A DNA stretch of 39,534 bases, from contig CAYLRY010000027.1 of NCBI GenBank assembly GCA_964386535.1, positions 1 to 39,534 of the forward strand. The letters run 5' to 3'. Position numbers and translations under genes: made by a program. Within the stretch, counting starts at the first letter, position 1; each line of letters starts with the position of its first letter. Shown here in pieces: positions 24,716-33,724 of this stretch. The notes beneath the pieces were generated by a model. It saw only the letters and a list, made by a program, of their open reading frames with translations. It ran no database searches and was not told where the DNA came from. Source of the DNA: CAYLRY01 sp964386535. GTDB taxonomy: Bacteria; Chloroflexota; Dehalococcoidia; Dehalococcoidales; UBA3254.

Positions 24716-25867
24716 TTACCTCCTTAAGATGCAGCAGGTGGCCAGACCACCAGGCTGGGGTGGTCCAAGTCCGGTAACCATGCAAATTTCGGCATCTTTG
24801 ATCTGACACTCACCGGCCTCACCCCTCATTTGCCGTATCCCCTCAGTCAGGTGACTGAATCCCTGGAGGTAGCTCCAGGAGAGCTCGGTGCCTGAGGTGT
24901 TACAGGGAAATGAGCCGTTCAACTTGATGTTACCTGCCTGCACAAAGGCGCCGGCTTCACCCCTGCCGCAGACCCCATAGGCTTCCAACTGGGAAAGGAA
25001 GAAGGGTGTAAAGGCATCATAAAATTCAGCCACGTCCACATCTTTCAGGGTAATACCGGCCATCCTGAAGGCATTTTCTCCCGCCTTGCGGGTCACAAAC
25101 CCATCGAAGTGATAGATAGCCTGCGGAGAGCGTCCCAGTTCCCTGATCGAGTGGTCGGTACCGTACCCCATAATATAAACCGGGGGTTTTTTATAATCTC
25201 CGGCTTTCTCGGCCGGCGCAATAATGATCGCCGCGGCCCCATCATTTACCAGGCAGCAATCATATAGGCAGAGCGGTTCGACAATAAACCGAGCATTAAG
25301 GTAATCATTCATGGTTAGCTTTTTTTCATACATTACCGCATCCGGCCGTTTGTTGGCGTTTTCTCTGAAAGTAATGGCGATGGATCCCAGTTGTTCCCTG
25401 GTGAGCCCGTAGAGGTGCATGTACCTTCTGGCAATCAGGGCGCCGGTTGCTACCGGGCCGTAGGCCCCATATGCCCCTTCAGTGCTCCGCTGCGGGCTTC
25501 CGGCTCCCACCAGAACACGCTGTGATGAAGCACTGGTGGAGTGGAGAATAATACAGGCTTTACATAATCCATTTTCAATAGCATTGGTAGCAGTAATTGC
25601 CATGTTGATGCAATTACAGCCGCCGCTCGGTATCTCCGTGCAGTATCCGGCGGAAATTCCTGCCATCGCCAGGGGTATGACCCCGTGAGGTCCTCCGCCG
25701 ATCCCCTGCTGGTAGATATAGCCGTCCACCTCATCTTTTCTCATTCCGGCATCTTCCAGCGCCCGCAGAATGGCCTGAGCTGCCAGAGCATCCGTATCCA
25801 TCTCCGGCACCCTGCCCTGTTTGGTCAACCCCAGTCCTACCACAGCATATTTATCTTTAATACTCAT
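24716..25867 (-). CDS. Thiolase-like protein 2 (SCP-x/lipid-transfer type)
   Basis: 383 residues. Clear paralogue of the protein at 22801-23961 (shared CLVNDGAAAIII, NTSGTELSWSYLQ, IRQMRGEAGECQIKDAEIC). Unlike paralogue 1 it has cysteines at the nucleophile region, Cys84 and Cys86 in SGGCNCINMA; by spacing Cys84 matches the thiolase nucleophile. The C-terminal GHP is absent here too (SWSYLQGF). So paralogue 2 could be a true thiolase while paralogue 1 is not. It lies 208 bp past the AOR gene in the ADH-AOR-thiolase-DUF35 run. The ribosome site (GGGAAGG) is weaker than for neighbours. Confidence 0.87.
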   Translation of the reverse strand: MSIKDKYAVVGLGLTKQGRVPEMDTDALAAQAILRALEDAGMRKDEVDGYIYQQGIGGGPHGVIPLAMAGISAGYCTEIPSGGCNCINMAITATNAIENGLCKACIILHSTSASSQRVLVGAGSPQRSTEGAYGAYGPVATGALIARRYMHLYGLTREQLGSIAITFRENANKRPDAVMYEKKLTMNDYLNARFIVEPLCLYDCCLVNDGAAAIIIAPAEKAGDYKKPPVYIMGYGTDHSIRELGRSPQAIYHFDGFVTRKAGENAFRMAGITLKDVDVAEFYDAFTPFFLSQLEAYGVCGRGEAGAFVQAGNIKLNGSFPCNTSGTELSWSYLQGFSHLTEGIRQMRGEAGECQIKDAEICMVTGLGPPQPGGLATCCILRR

Positions 25868-26075
25868 CGCCCCGTGCCTTCCCTTTTGCTCAAACTTATG
25901 TCATGGATGTTTCATCATCAGAAAATCGCTGCTGGCTTTCCATTTGCAGAGCCACCTGTCATAGAGGTACTGGCGGCAACCGGGGTTGTTACCGGGAAAC
26001 TACCCTGACACCCTCTGGTTACCGCCATTTTATCCATATCGTGACCTGCTATACAAATCCGCTTGAAATACGGGT

Positions 26076-28046
26076 TTATACAGACTCCAGTCCCAGTTCG
26101 GCTAACTTTTCCGGCAAAGGTACGCCCCTGGAGTCCCATCCCATGTAGGTATAGTAATACTGGCGCGCCTTATCCATTTTTTCCTTATCTACACCCTTAC
26201 CCTTTTCTGAAAGTACGCCATCTGTCTTAGGCTGATAGTAACGTTCCGGCAATATATCATCTGCGGCCGTAAAACCTTCGCGGAGATTAATCAATCTCAT
26301 CAGGTTCATTACTCTTTCGCCGATTCTCAGCAGCTCTATTATGCCGGTATCCCAACCGGTCACCGCCTTCAATATCTCTATCTCCCGCTCATAGTTGACG
26401 GGAACGAAATCGCACATCACCAAACAGTCTTTTGTCACGCCGAGGCATTGGAAGAGCCTGTAAAAGCTGACTCTGTAAGCGCTGAGGTCATTCGGGAGGT
26501 ATTCCAGTAGACCAAAGGCATGCAGTTGTTCAAAACCCATGGGACCTGAGCCGGCGCCCCCTGAGAGAGCCAGGCAATGATCAGCGCCATTTGAATTAAC
26601 CACGTATCCGATTCCCAGGGGTGTATTGGCGCGCGGGTCGTGCATGCCCGGCTCCAGGCCTTTAACATGCATGGCAAAGGGTTCACAGGCCTTGCCTATT
26701 TTCTCCACCATTCTGGCTGTGCCTTCAGCCATCAAAGCGCCGATGCCTTTTCTGTAAGCGATCAGGTCAATAGCCTTTAGCATGGCATCCGCATTGCCGA
26801 ATTTCAGTTCCAGGCCATCTGTATCCTTCTTGGTAAGCAGGCCTTTTTCATAACATTCCATGGCAAAAGCAATAACGCTGCCGGTAGAAATGGTATCCAG
26901 AGAATAGGCATTGCACCGTTCGTTGCCTTTGCAGACAGCTTTGAGGTCACTGATACCGCAATTTGAGCCGATTGAGGCCAGCGTCTCATATTCAGGACCG
27001 CCATAAACAGGTTCGCACTTGTAAGGCTCTTCAAATTTTATTATTTTTTTACAGCGTACCGGGCAGGCAAAACAGCCTTCCATACCAGCCTTGATGCCGG
27101 TATCCCTCATGGCCATACCGCTGATCTTTTGAGCGTCCGGGAACAGTCCGTCCCGGAAGTTGTTGACCGGCAGGTTGCCCCGGAGTGCCCCGGATGCCAT
27201 TTCACCGCCGGTGCCCAGTTCGGACATAGGTGAGGGCGCACTTAAAGCCTGCCTTATTTCCTTCAGTTTTTCCTCATCAGCAGGCTTGGGCAGGTTGTGC
27301 CCGCGTGCGGCGATTGTTTTAAGGTTTTTTGAGCCCATTACTGCGCCCAGACCGCCCCGCCCGGCAGCATCATGACAACCTGTCATGATGCAGGCATAAC
27401 GCACCAGGTTTTCACCGGCCGGGCCGATTGAGACGAATTGAATGCGCTGGTCTCCCAGTTCCGTCCTGACGGTTTCTTCTGTCTCCTTGATCTCTTTACC
27501 CCAGAGATGAGAAGCGTCTTTAATCTCTACAAAGCTATCATGGACCCAGAGATAAACCGGTTTATCGGCTTTACCTTCTATAATAATAACATCGTATCCT
27601 GCCCTCTTAAGCTCTGCCATCCAGAAGCCGCCGGACTCAGATTTGGCAATCGCGCCGCGAAGGGGAGATTTGGCTCCTACACAGAAACGAGAGGCGCCCG
27701 GCAGTACCATTCCGGTTACCGGCCCGAGTGCAAAGATGAGCTTGTTGTCAGGACCCAGCGGGTCAATACCTGCTTTGAGTTCTTTCCATAGGAAATAAGT
27801 GATGAATCCTGCGCCGCCCAGATATTTGCGGCAGAACTGGTAGCTAAGCATCTCCGTGCTGATGCTTCTTTTGGTGAGATTCACTCTGAGCAGGGTGGCA
27901 TTATAACCTCCTGCTACTGGTGGGAAGGGTTTTGGTGGAGGAAATCCACCGGGACCACCCGGCCCGCCTGGACCGCCAGGTCCAGCTCCTGGTCCGCCAG
28001 GCCCGCCGGGTCCACCTGCTTCTGGTATTTTTGCTGATTGAACCAT
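26076..28046 (-). CDS. Aldehyde:ferredoxin oxidoreductase family protein with Gly-Pro-rich N-terminus
   Basis: 656 residues from ATG 28046 (AGGAGG ten bases upstream); an earlier in-frame ATG at 28094 lacks such a site. Residues about 11-34 are a Gly-Gly-Pro repeat, then FPPPKPFPP, before the normal AOR start NATLLRVNLTKRSI. The tungstopterin N-terminal domain follows (YLGGAGFITYFLWKEL, GASRFCVGAKSPLRG, KSESGGFWMAELKRAGYD). The [4Fe-4S] ligands are Cys325, Cys328 and Cys332 (GCFACPVRC), with a further Cys in CLVMCDF. AOR enzymes oxidise aldehydes to acids or reduce acids, using ferredoxin. In the run ADH, AOR, thiolase-like, DUF35 it could consume an aldehyde released by C-C cleavage. Other members (for example BamB) do different chemistry, so the substrate is open. 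Confidence 0.93.
   Translation of the reverse strand: MVQSAKIPEAGGPGGPGGPGAGPGGPGGPGGPGGFPPPKPFPPVAGGYNATLLRVNLTKRSISTEMLSYQFCRKYLGGAGFITYFLWKELKAGIDPLGPDNKLIFALGPVTGMVLPGASRFCVGAKSPLRGAIAKSESGGFWMAELKRAGYDVIIIEGKADKPVYLWVHDSFVEIKDASHLWGKEIKETEETVRTELGDQRIQFVSIGPAGENLVRYACIMTGCHDAAGRGGLGAVMGSKNLKTIAARGHNLPKPADEEKLKEIRQALSAPSPMSELGTGGEMASGALRGNLPVNNFRDGLFPDAQKISGMAMRDTGIKAGMEGCFACPVRCKKIIKFEEPYKCEPVYGGPEYETLASIGSNCGISDLKAVCKGNERCNAYSLDTISTGSVIAFAMECYEKGLLTKKDTDGLELKFGNADAMLKAIDLIAYRKGIGALMAEGTARMVEKIGKACEPFAMHVKGLEPGMHDPRANTPLGIGYVVNSNGADHCLALSGGAGSGPMGFEQLHAFGLLEYLPNDLSAYRVSFYRLFQCLGVTKDCLVMCDFVPVNYEREIEILKAVTGWDTGIIELLRIGERVMNLMRLINLREGFTAADDILPERYYQPKTDGVLSEKGKGVDKEKMDKARQYYYTYMGWDSRGVPLPEKLAELGLESV
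27945..28016 (-). repeat. Gly-Gly-Pro coding repeat in the AOR gene
   Basis: About 24 codons encode a run of GGP/GPG units (one Ala interrupts). The codons for Gly and Pro vary, so the repeat is kept at protein level and not only by recent DNA slippage. Confidence 0.85.
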
Positions 28047-28159
28047 ATTGGTTATTCCTCCTCTTAAGTTTATAATTAGAGCCGCCATATCCAATTCTTT
28101 TACGGTGTGATTGTTCCACTAACGGTATATAAACTTTGAGGGTACGCCTGCTTGACTGA

Positions 28160-29242
28160 TTAAAACACAATCAGGTTGCGCAGCGCCTCTCCCCTCTCTG
28201 TGGTCTCTATGGCTTCATTTATCTGCTCCAGGGGGTAGCGTTTGGTGATCAATTCATCCAGCTTTAATTTTCCGTTCAGGTATAAATTTTCCAGGTTAGG
28301 GATATCGATACTCAGCGTTAATGAGCCGCCGCCGCTCCCGGTTAATACCTTTTCGCTGAGGAATTCAAACGGCAGGAAAGCACTTAAATTCCCCTGCATA
28401 ATTCCAATGATAACCGTCATCCCGCGGGGAGCAGACATCATCCAGCCCTGGCGTAAAGCATTGATATTACCCACAGTAACGAAGACATACTCCGCCCCTC
28501 TTCCTGAAGTGAGTTGCCGTACAGTGTCCACAGGGTCTTTTTCTTTGGCTGAATTTACGAAATGGGTAGCGCCGAATTTCTTGGCCCATTCCAGCTTGTT
28601 ATCCTGTACGTCAACGGCAATGATGGGGTAAGCGCCGGAGTAGGCCGCTCCCTGGAGCGCATTCATCCCCACACCGCCTACTCCTATCACAACCACACTG
28701 CTGAAAGGCCTGACCTGGGCACGGTTTACTACCGCCCCAAAACCGGTCGAAACTCCGCAGGCCAGTAGAGCCGCCCGGTCCAGCGGGATGTCTTTTGAGA
28801 TTTTCTGCACCAGTGACTGGTGAACCGTGGTGTATTCTGAAAACCCACCTGACGGGCCAGCCATAGGAGAAAGGCGCTGTCCCTTTTTATTCATATGCCG
28901 TCCCTCTTTGGGTCTGGGCTTGTTCAAGCAAAGATAACGCTGTCCGATAGTACAATAGTAACACTGCCCGCAGCCCGAAGATGTAGTTCCTACGATTACC
29001 GGGTCGCCAGGCTTAAACGCAGTTACATTTTCGCCTACTTCATCGATATATCCGGAGACTTCATGGCCGGCAATCCCGGGCAGTTTAAATGGCATTTCAC
29101 CCCTGATAAGGTGGATGTCACTATGGCAAACGGCAGTCACTGCTATGCGCACCTTTACCTCATCTCTTTGAGGCGGGTCTACAGTTACTCCATCCTCCAC
29201 AACCAGTGGTTTCCCAAATTCGTAACAGATCGCTGCTTTCAT
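28160..29242 (-). CDS. Zinc-dependent alcohol dehydrogenase (MDR superfamily)
   Basis: 360 residues. Catalytic zinc ligands Cys39 (VCHSD), His60-Glu61 (AGHEV) and a Cys in LLACGVSTG. Structural zinc loop Cys91, Cys94, Cys97, Cys105 (CGQCYYCTIGQRYLC). NAD-binding Rossmann motif GVGGVGMNALQ near residue 190, followed by IIAVDVQDNKLEWAKKFGA with an Asp that favours NAD. Probably cytoplasmic, oxidising a primary or secondary alcohol, possibly one bound as a CoA ester. It is the first gene of the minus-strand run ADH, AOR, thiolase-like 2, DUF35-2, under the operator at 29465. Ribosome site GGAGG supports the start. Confidence 0.93.
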   Translation of the reverse strand: MKAAICYEFGKPLVVEDGVTVDPPQRDEVKVRIAVTAVCHSDIHLIRGEMPFKLPGIAGHEVSGYIDEVGENVTAFKPGDPVIVGTTSSGCGQCYYCTIGQRYLCLNKPRPKEGRHMNKKGQRLSPMAGPSGGFSEYTTVHQSLVQKISKDIPLDRAALLACGVSTGFGAVVNRAQVRPFSSVVVIGVGGVGMNALQGAAYSGAYPIIAVDVQDNKLEWAKKFGATHFVNSAKEKDPVDTVRQLTSGRGAEYVFVTVGNINALRQGWMMSAPRGMTVIIGIMQGNLSAFLPFEFLSEKVLTGSGGGSLTLSIDIPNLENLYLNGKLKLDELITKRYPLEQINEAIETTERGEALRNLIVF

Positions 29243-29464
29243 TTTTATCCTCCATATTAAGCTTTTTAAATGATATTTTATTTATCATGTTTTTTATGGG
29301 CTTTTTTATATATTATAAAGCCAGGCTATTGAGTTTTCTATGCAGATACTATATTAACGTAAATAGTATATAGTCTACCAGATTGTGGAACGGGTTTCAA
29401 TAAAGATATAATGTTAACAGTCTGTATATATCAGCACCGGCTGTCGGGGAAAAGACTCATTTCT

Positions 29465-29524
29465 ACTGTCTGGTTAGTATAGATAGTGATTAAAGTATAT
29501 AACACACTGAAATGGGTTTGTCAA
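29465..29524 (-). promoter_or_regulatory. Promoter plus TetR-type operator for the ADH-AOR operon
   Basis: Minus strand: TTGACA (29519-29524), 17 bp, TATATA (29496-29501), operator ACTAACCAGACAGT (29465-29478) 17 bp on. The same 14-mer recurs at 33609. Confidence 0.75.
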
Positions 29525-29676
29525 GAGAAGTACCGCCTTAAAGTATCCACCTGATCATCTCAACTGAATCCTTCGTCTGGCCAACGCGTCCAGGCCTTGA
29601 ACTTCCCGCCGGAAGATTTCTGGATCTCACGCTCGTTTGTGGCTTTTGGTGGCCGTATTTTGGGCTGTATAACATC

Positions 29677-29743
29677 TTGACAAGCATTCTCTTCTGTGAT
29701 AGATTATCTAACCAACAGCCTGATTACTGACCGGAAAGTTAAT
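29677..29743 (+). promoter_or_regulatory. Promoter plus TetR-type operator for the SDR/second transhydroxylase-like operon
   Basis: TTGACA (29677-29682), 17 bp, TAGATT (29700-29705), operator ACTGACCGGAAAGTTAAT (29726-29743), about 110 bp before the SDR start. Confidence 0.75.
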
Positions 29744-29851
29744 CTATTTATTGTTCCGTTTATATTTTCTTCATTTATTATCATCACCCTACAGAGGTTT
29801 TCTGTGTCCATTTATTTGCAAAGAGTTTAAAAATAAAAGGAGGTAAAGATA

Positions 29852-30751
29852 ATGGCCGGAAAATTAACAGGCAAGGTTGCAGTAGTCACTGGGGCTGGTA
29901 GCGCAAGGGGAATTGGTAATGAAACAGCCAAGGCTTTGGCTGCCGAAGGCGCGCAGGTGGTAGTTAATGACATAGGTAAAGACCCCGATGGTACTATGGG
30001 GGCAGACAGGGTGGTAAACGAGATCAGGAAAGCCGGGGGTACGGCTGTAGCCAACTATGACAGCATAGGCAGTATGAAAAGCGGACAATCTATCATTCAG
30101 ACCGCTATCAATAACTTCGGCAGGATCGATATCCTGGTCAATACTGCCGGTAATTTCATCAGCGGCCCCACGATTGATTATAAAGAAGAATCCTGGGATG
30201 CTATTATGGCCGTCCATCTGAAGGGCATCTTTGCCTGCATCCAGGCAGCTCTCAAATATATGATACCGCAAAAAAGCGGCCGGATTATCAATTTCACTTC
30301 CATCGCCGCTTATACCCCTGACCTTGGGCCCAGTCCAGCCATTGCCTATTGCGCCGCTAAAGGCGGGGTAATGGGGCTAACCAGGATGCTTTCCCAGGAA
30401 ATGTTGCCTTACGGTATTACAGTCAACTCGATATCTCCCACAGCCTCTACCATGCTTTTCAACATGGGACCCATGGGACCAAAACCTGAGTTTGTGGCCT
30501 CTGTAGTGGCTTACCTGGCTACCGATGAATCCAAACAAATTACAGGGCAGATCATTGGCGTCAATGCCGGAAATATTACTGTTTTCGCCCCACCCATGGG
30601 TGCGGGAGGAGCGCACCGTTCCGCTCATAAGGCCAGTATGTGGACTATGGACGAGCTTATCCAGGTGATGCCCATAGTGGCCGGAATCCCCATGCCTCGG
30701 CCAGGCCCTGGCGGCCCACCCCCTGCCGGCAGCCCTCCGCCTGTAAGATAG
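29852..30751 (+). CDS. SDR family oxidoreductase with Pro-rich tail (hydroxyacyl-CoA dehydrogenase-like)
   Basis: 299 residues; start set by AAAGGAGG. Motifs: TGAGSARGIG (about residue 14), VVNDIGKDPDG, NTAGN, catalytic SIAAYTPDLGPSPAIAYCAAK, NSISPTAST. Paralogue of the SDR at 21309-22160, sharing GGTAVANYD and the C-terminal WTMDEL block. It ends in a Gly/Pro tail (PRPGPGGPPPAGSPPPVR) that classical SDRs lack. Likely oxidises a 3-hydroxyacyl-CoA-like intermediate. It is the first gene of a plus-strand unit with the second molybdopterin large subunit (177-bp gap). Confidence 0.92.
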   Translation: MAGKLTGKVAVVTGAGSARGIGNETAKALAAEGAQVVVNDIGKDPDGTMGADRVVNEIRKAGGTAVANYDSIGSMKSGQSIIQTAINNFGRIDILVNTAGNFISGPTIDYKEESWDAIMAVHLKGIFACIQAALKYMIPQKSGRIINFTSIAAYTPDLGPSPAIAYCAAKGGVMGLTRMLSQEMLPYGITVNSISPTASTMLFNMGPMGPKPEFVASVVAYLATDESKQITGQIIGVNAGNITVFAPPMGAGGAHRSAHKASMWTMDELIQVMPIVAGIPMPRPGPGGPPPAGSPPPVR

Positions 30752-30928
30752 AAAAAGTGAGCCAGTACATATTGCCTTAAAACAACCAAAGACGGTCAAC
30801 CGGAGGGAATGGAGAATAGATGGCGTAACGCTTAAAAATAACAGGTCAAAACTGCAAACCGGATTTGTATCTAAAGGTTAACAGGTTGCAATGGTTCCAG
30901 GCTTGAAAAACTTAGGAGCGGTTGGATA

Positions 30929-33577
30929 ATGTCAAAAACAAATGAAGATGGTAGTGAAATCGCAAAAGAGAAATCATCACTCAAGGGACTGGGTTTTATT
31001 TCCTCAACCAGCGGCGATTCGAATACATCTATAATCGATGTAAAAGATGGCAAAATAGTCAGAATCAGGCCGCTGCACTTTGACTGGAAGTATGACAAAA
31101 ATCAGATAAAGACCTGGAAAATGAAGGCTCGCGGCCAGGTTTTTGAACCAACCATGAAATCCTTGATCCCTCCCTACAGTCTGGGTTACAAAAAGCGCGT
31201 CTATTCTCCAAACCGTATTCTTTATCCTTTAAAGAGGGTAGATTGGGACCCCCAGGGGAATAGAAACATCGAAAACAGGGGAAAGAGCGGCTATGTCAGG
31301 ATTTCTTGGGATGAAGCCCTGGACCTGATCGTAGGTGAGATAAAACGCATACATACACAATACGGACCCTTCGGCATTCTCTGTCAGGGTGATGGGCATG
31401 GCGAGACCAAGGTGGTCCATGGGCCGCATGGGTGCGCCAGGAGATTATTGAACCTGATGGGTGGTTGTACCAGCCAGAACCGGAATTCCGATAGCTGGGA
31501 GGGATGGTACTGGGGAGCCAAACATGTCTGGGGATGTGAGTTTGTAGGACAGATGGAGCCGGCCATCAATGCCATGCCGGATATAGCCGAAAATACTGAG
31601 CTTTTGCTCTTTTGGGGCTGCGACCCTGAAACAACTTCCTGGGGTTTTGACGGTCAGCAAGCCAGCCGCCTGTGTTACTGGTTTACGGAGTTGGGTATAC
31701 AATCCATATACATATGTCCCGAGCTGAATTACGGGGCTGCTGTTCATGCTGATAAATGGATCCCGATAAGACCGTGTACCGATGCTGCGCTCTACCTGGC
31801 TATAGCCTATGTCTGGATCAAGGAAGACACTTATGATAAGCCGTATATTGCCACCCATTCGGTGGGATTCAGCAAGTTCCAGGCTTATGTGCTGGGTGAA
31901 GAGGACGGTGTTCCCAAGACGCCCAGGTGGGCCGCAGGGAAAACGGCCGTACCTGAAAGGACAATCAAGGCGCTGGCCAGGATATGGGCCTCAAAAAGGA
32001 CGTCCATTGCCCACGGTAACGGCGGACCGGGCATAAGAGGACCATACTCCACAGAAAACGGTCGTCTTGAAGCCCTGCTCCTGGCGATGCAGGGGGTGGG
32101 GAAACCCGGTGTCCATCAGGTGAAAATGTTGGAATGGGGACGCCGTAACGAAACAATCACTAACCCCATGCCTTTGCCCAGGGTGGTACCCAGGCTGCTG
32201 GGCGCCTATATGGGGGGAATGATGTTTACGGCTGATAAACAGCAGCAGCTTAATCAACCCCTTACGCCGCCGGCAATGGTTCCTAAACAGTTCATTCCCA
32301 AAAACCTTATCCCAGACGCCATTCTCAATGCGCCTATAAGCTGGTATGGCACTACCGGCTCAATGGCCGTGGTTGAGGACCAGTTCATCAAATACACATA
32401 CCCCGTTAAAGGCTGCTCTGAAGTCCATATGATATGGACGGATACCCCCTGCTGGATAACCTGTTGGAACGATAGCAATAGCTATATCAGGGCTCTGAGA
32501 AGTCCCAAAATTGAATTTATTCTGGCCCAGCATCCGTGGATGGAAAATGATTGTCTATTTGCTGATTTAATCCTGCCGGTCAGTACCAAGTTTGAAGAGC
32601 AGGACCTGGCTATGGATATCATGGGCGGTAATATCCCTCTGATTTTTAGAGAAAAACAGTGTATTGAACCAATTGGTGAATCTATGAGTGATTATGATAT
32701 CGTCTGTATGATCGCTGAGCGCTTTGGTTTACTTGAAGAGTATACGGGAGGAAAGACTGTTGACGAACTGATAAAGAGGGGATTTGAGCATTCGGGTGTC
32801 CAGGAGATGGTTTCCTATGAGGAACTGGAAAGAAAAGACTATTATGTTATCCCTACTGACCCGGACTGGCAGCAATATCCACCCGGATTGCGAAAATTCT
32901 ACGAAGACCCTGAAAATAATCCCCTGACCACACCTACGGGCAAGATAGAATTCTATTCGGAGAGGTTGGACAGGAGCTTCCCAGGCGATATTGAGCGTCC
33001 GCCTGTGCCTCACTGGATTGAGAAGGGTGAAAGCCACGACGAGAGGATTTCAAGTGAGAGGGCCAAAAAGTATCCGCTGCTGGTTGTCTCCAATCACGGC
33101 CGGTGGCGGGTGCATGCCAACCACGACGATATTACCTGGACCAGAGAAATCGAGACCTGTAAAGTGACCGGACCTGATGGTTATCAATATGAACCTCTCT
33201 GGATCAATCCTGCGGATGCCGCAGCCAGAGGGATAAGAACGGGAGATGTGGTAACCATTTTTAACGAGAGAGGCGCAGTCCTGGGCGGCGCTTACGTCAC
33301 TGAGAGGATAATGGCCGGTGCGATTTACATGGACCACGGCGCCAGATATGATCCTATTGTTCCGGGGGAGCTGGACAGGGGCGGAGCAATAAATACCATT
33401 ACACCGCATAATACAACCTCTAAAAATGCCACGGGAATGGTGGTGGGAGGGTTCCTGGCTCAGGTGGAAAAATCCAACCTGGCGGAGTTAATGAAAAAAT
33501 ATCCGGACGCCTTCAAGCGGCCGTACCACCAGGGAGCCGGTTTATGCCTTGAACGGGTACTGGGGAAAAAACAATAG
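30929..33577 (+). CDS. Second transhydroxylase-like molybdopterin large subunit
   Basis: 882 residues, near the 875 of the Pelobacter transhydroxylase alpha subunit. It is a close paralogue of the protein at 17270-19996 along its whole length (NRGKSGYVRISWDEALDL, WEGWYWGAKHVWG, FWGCDPETTSWGFDGQQ, NYGAAVHADKWIP, DAAARGIRTGDVVTIFNERG). No N-terminal Fe-S Cys motif. By hand alignment the Mo-ligand Ser is Ser189, catalytic Asp is Asp188 and catalytic His is His157, all conserved. NPDSW has become NSDSW. Unlike the first copy, no 4Fe-4S small-subunit gene follows; the next gene is a binding protein 539 bp on. It may share the small subunit encoded at 16453-17268 or act alone. Ribosome site AGGAG precedes the ATG. 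Confidence 0.87.
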   Translation: MSKTNEDGSEIAKEKSSLKGLGFISSTSGDSNTSIIDVKDGKIVRIRPLHFDWKYDKNQIKTWKMKARGQVFEPTMKSLIPPYSLGYKKRVYSPNRILYPLKRVDWDPQGNRNIENRGKSGYVRISWDEALDLIVGEIKRIHTQYGPFGILCQGDGHGETKVVHGPHGCARRLLNLMGGCTSQNRNSDSWEGWYWGAKHVWGCEFVGQMEPAINAMPDIAENTELLLFWGCDPETTSWGFDGQQASRLCYWFTELGIQSIYICPELNYGAAVHADKWIPIRPCTDAALYLAIAYVWIKEDTYDKPYIATHSVGFSKFQAYVLGEEDGVPKTPRWAAGKTAVPERTIKALARIWASKRTSIAHGNGGPGIRGPYSTENGRLEALLLAMQGVGKPGVHQVKMLEWGRRNETITNPMPLPRVVPRLLGAYMGGMMFTADKQQQLNQPLTPPAMVPKQFIPKNLIPDAILNAPISWYGTTGSMAVVEDQFIKYTYPVKGCSEVHMIWTDTPCWITCWNDSNSYIRALRSPKIEFILAQHPWMENDCLFADLILPVSTKFEEQDLAMDIMGGNIPLIFREKQCIEPIGESMSDYDIVCMIAERFGLLEEYTGGKTVDELIKRGFEHSGVQEMVSYEELERKDYYVIPTDPDWQQYPPGLRKFYEDPENNPLTTPTGKIEFYSERLDRSFPGDIERPPVPHWIEKGESHDERISSERAKKYPLLVVSNHGRWRVHANHDDITWTREIETCKVTGPDGYQYEPLWINPADAAARGIRTGDVVTIFNERGAVLGGAYVTERIMAGAIYMDHGARYDPIVPGELDRGGAINTITPHNTTSKNATGMVVGGFLAQVEKSNLAELMKKYPDAFKRPYHQGAGLCLERVLGKKQ

Positions 33578-33608
33578 ATTGGCTTTCTCAACCAGCCTTT
33601 TAAGTTAA

Positions 33609-33622
33609 ACTGTCTGGTTAGT
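33609..33622. promoter_or_regulatory. Upstream TetR-type operator
   Basis: ACTGTCTGGTTAGT, identical to the operator of the ADH promoter at 29465. Its centre is 170 bp before that of the downstream operator. No convincing promoter for a minus-strand gene adjoins it and no such gene exists here. Confidence 0.7.
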
Positions 33623-33724
33623 AAAAGAAGTAATATTAATATAATTTCAGCGGATAACCGCAGAAATCAAAAGCGATACTCCAAATTTTTACAGATATTT
33701 GCACCAACGGCGGGAGAATGGTAC

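Larger units (their letters stand above)
29243..29851. other. Divergent promoter region, ADH operon / SDR operon
   Basis: 609 bp without a gene. It holds two opposed operator-bearing promoters (29465-29524 minus, 29677-29743 plus) whose operator centres are 265 bp apart. The bases 29530-29660 between them show nothing I can name. Confidence 0.7.

Noticed and set aside
27945..28016. Repeated GC-rich DNA considered as a CRISPR or intergenic tandem repeat
   Set aside because: It is in frame inside the AOR gene with varied Gly/Pro codons; no spacers.
28047..28094. Longer start for the AOR gene
   Set aside because: ATG 28046 has an AGGAGG site upstream, the earlier ATG does not.
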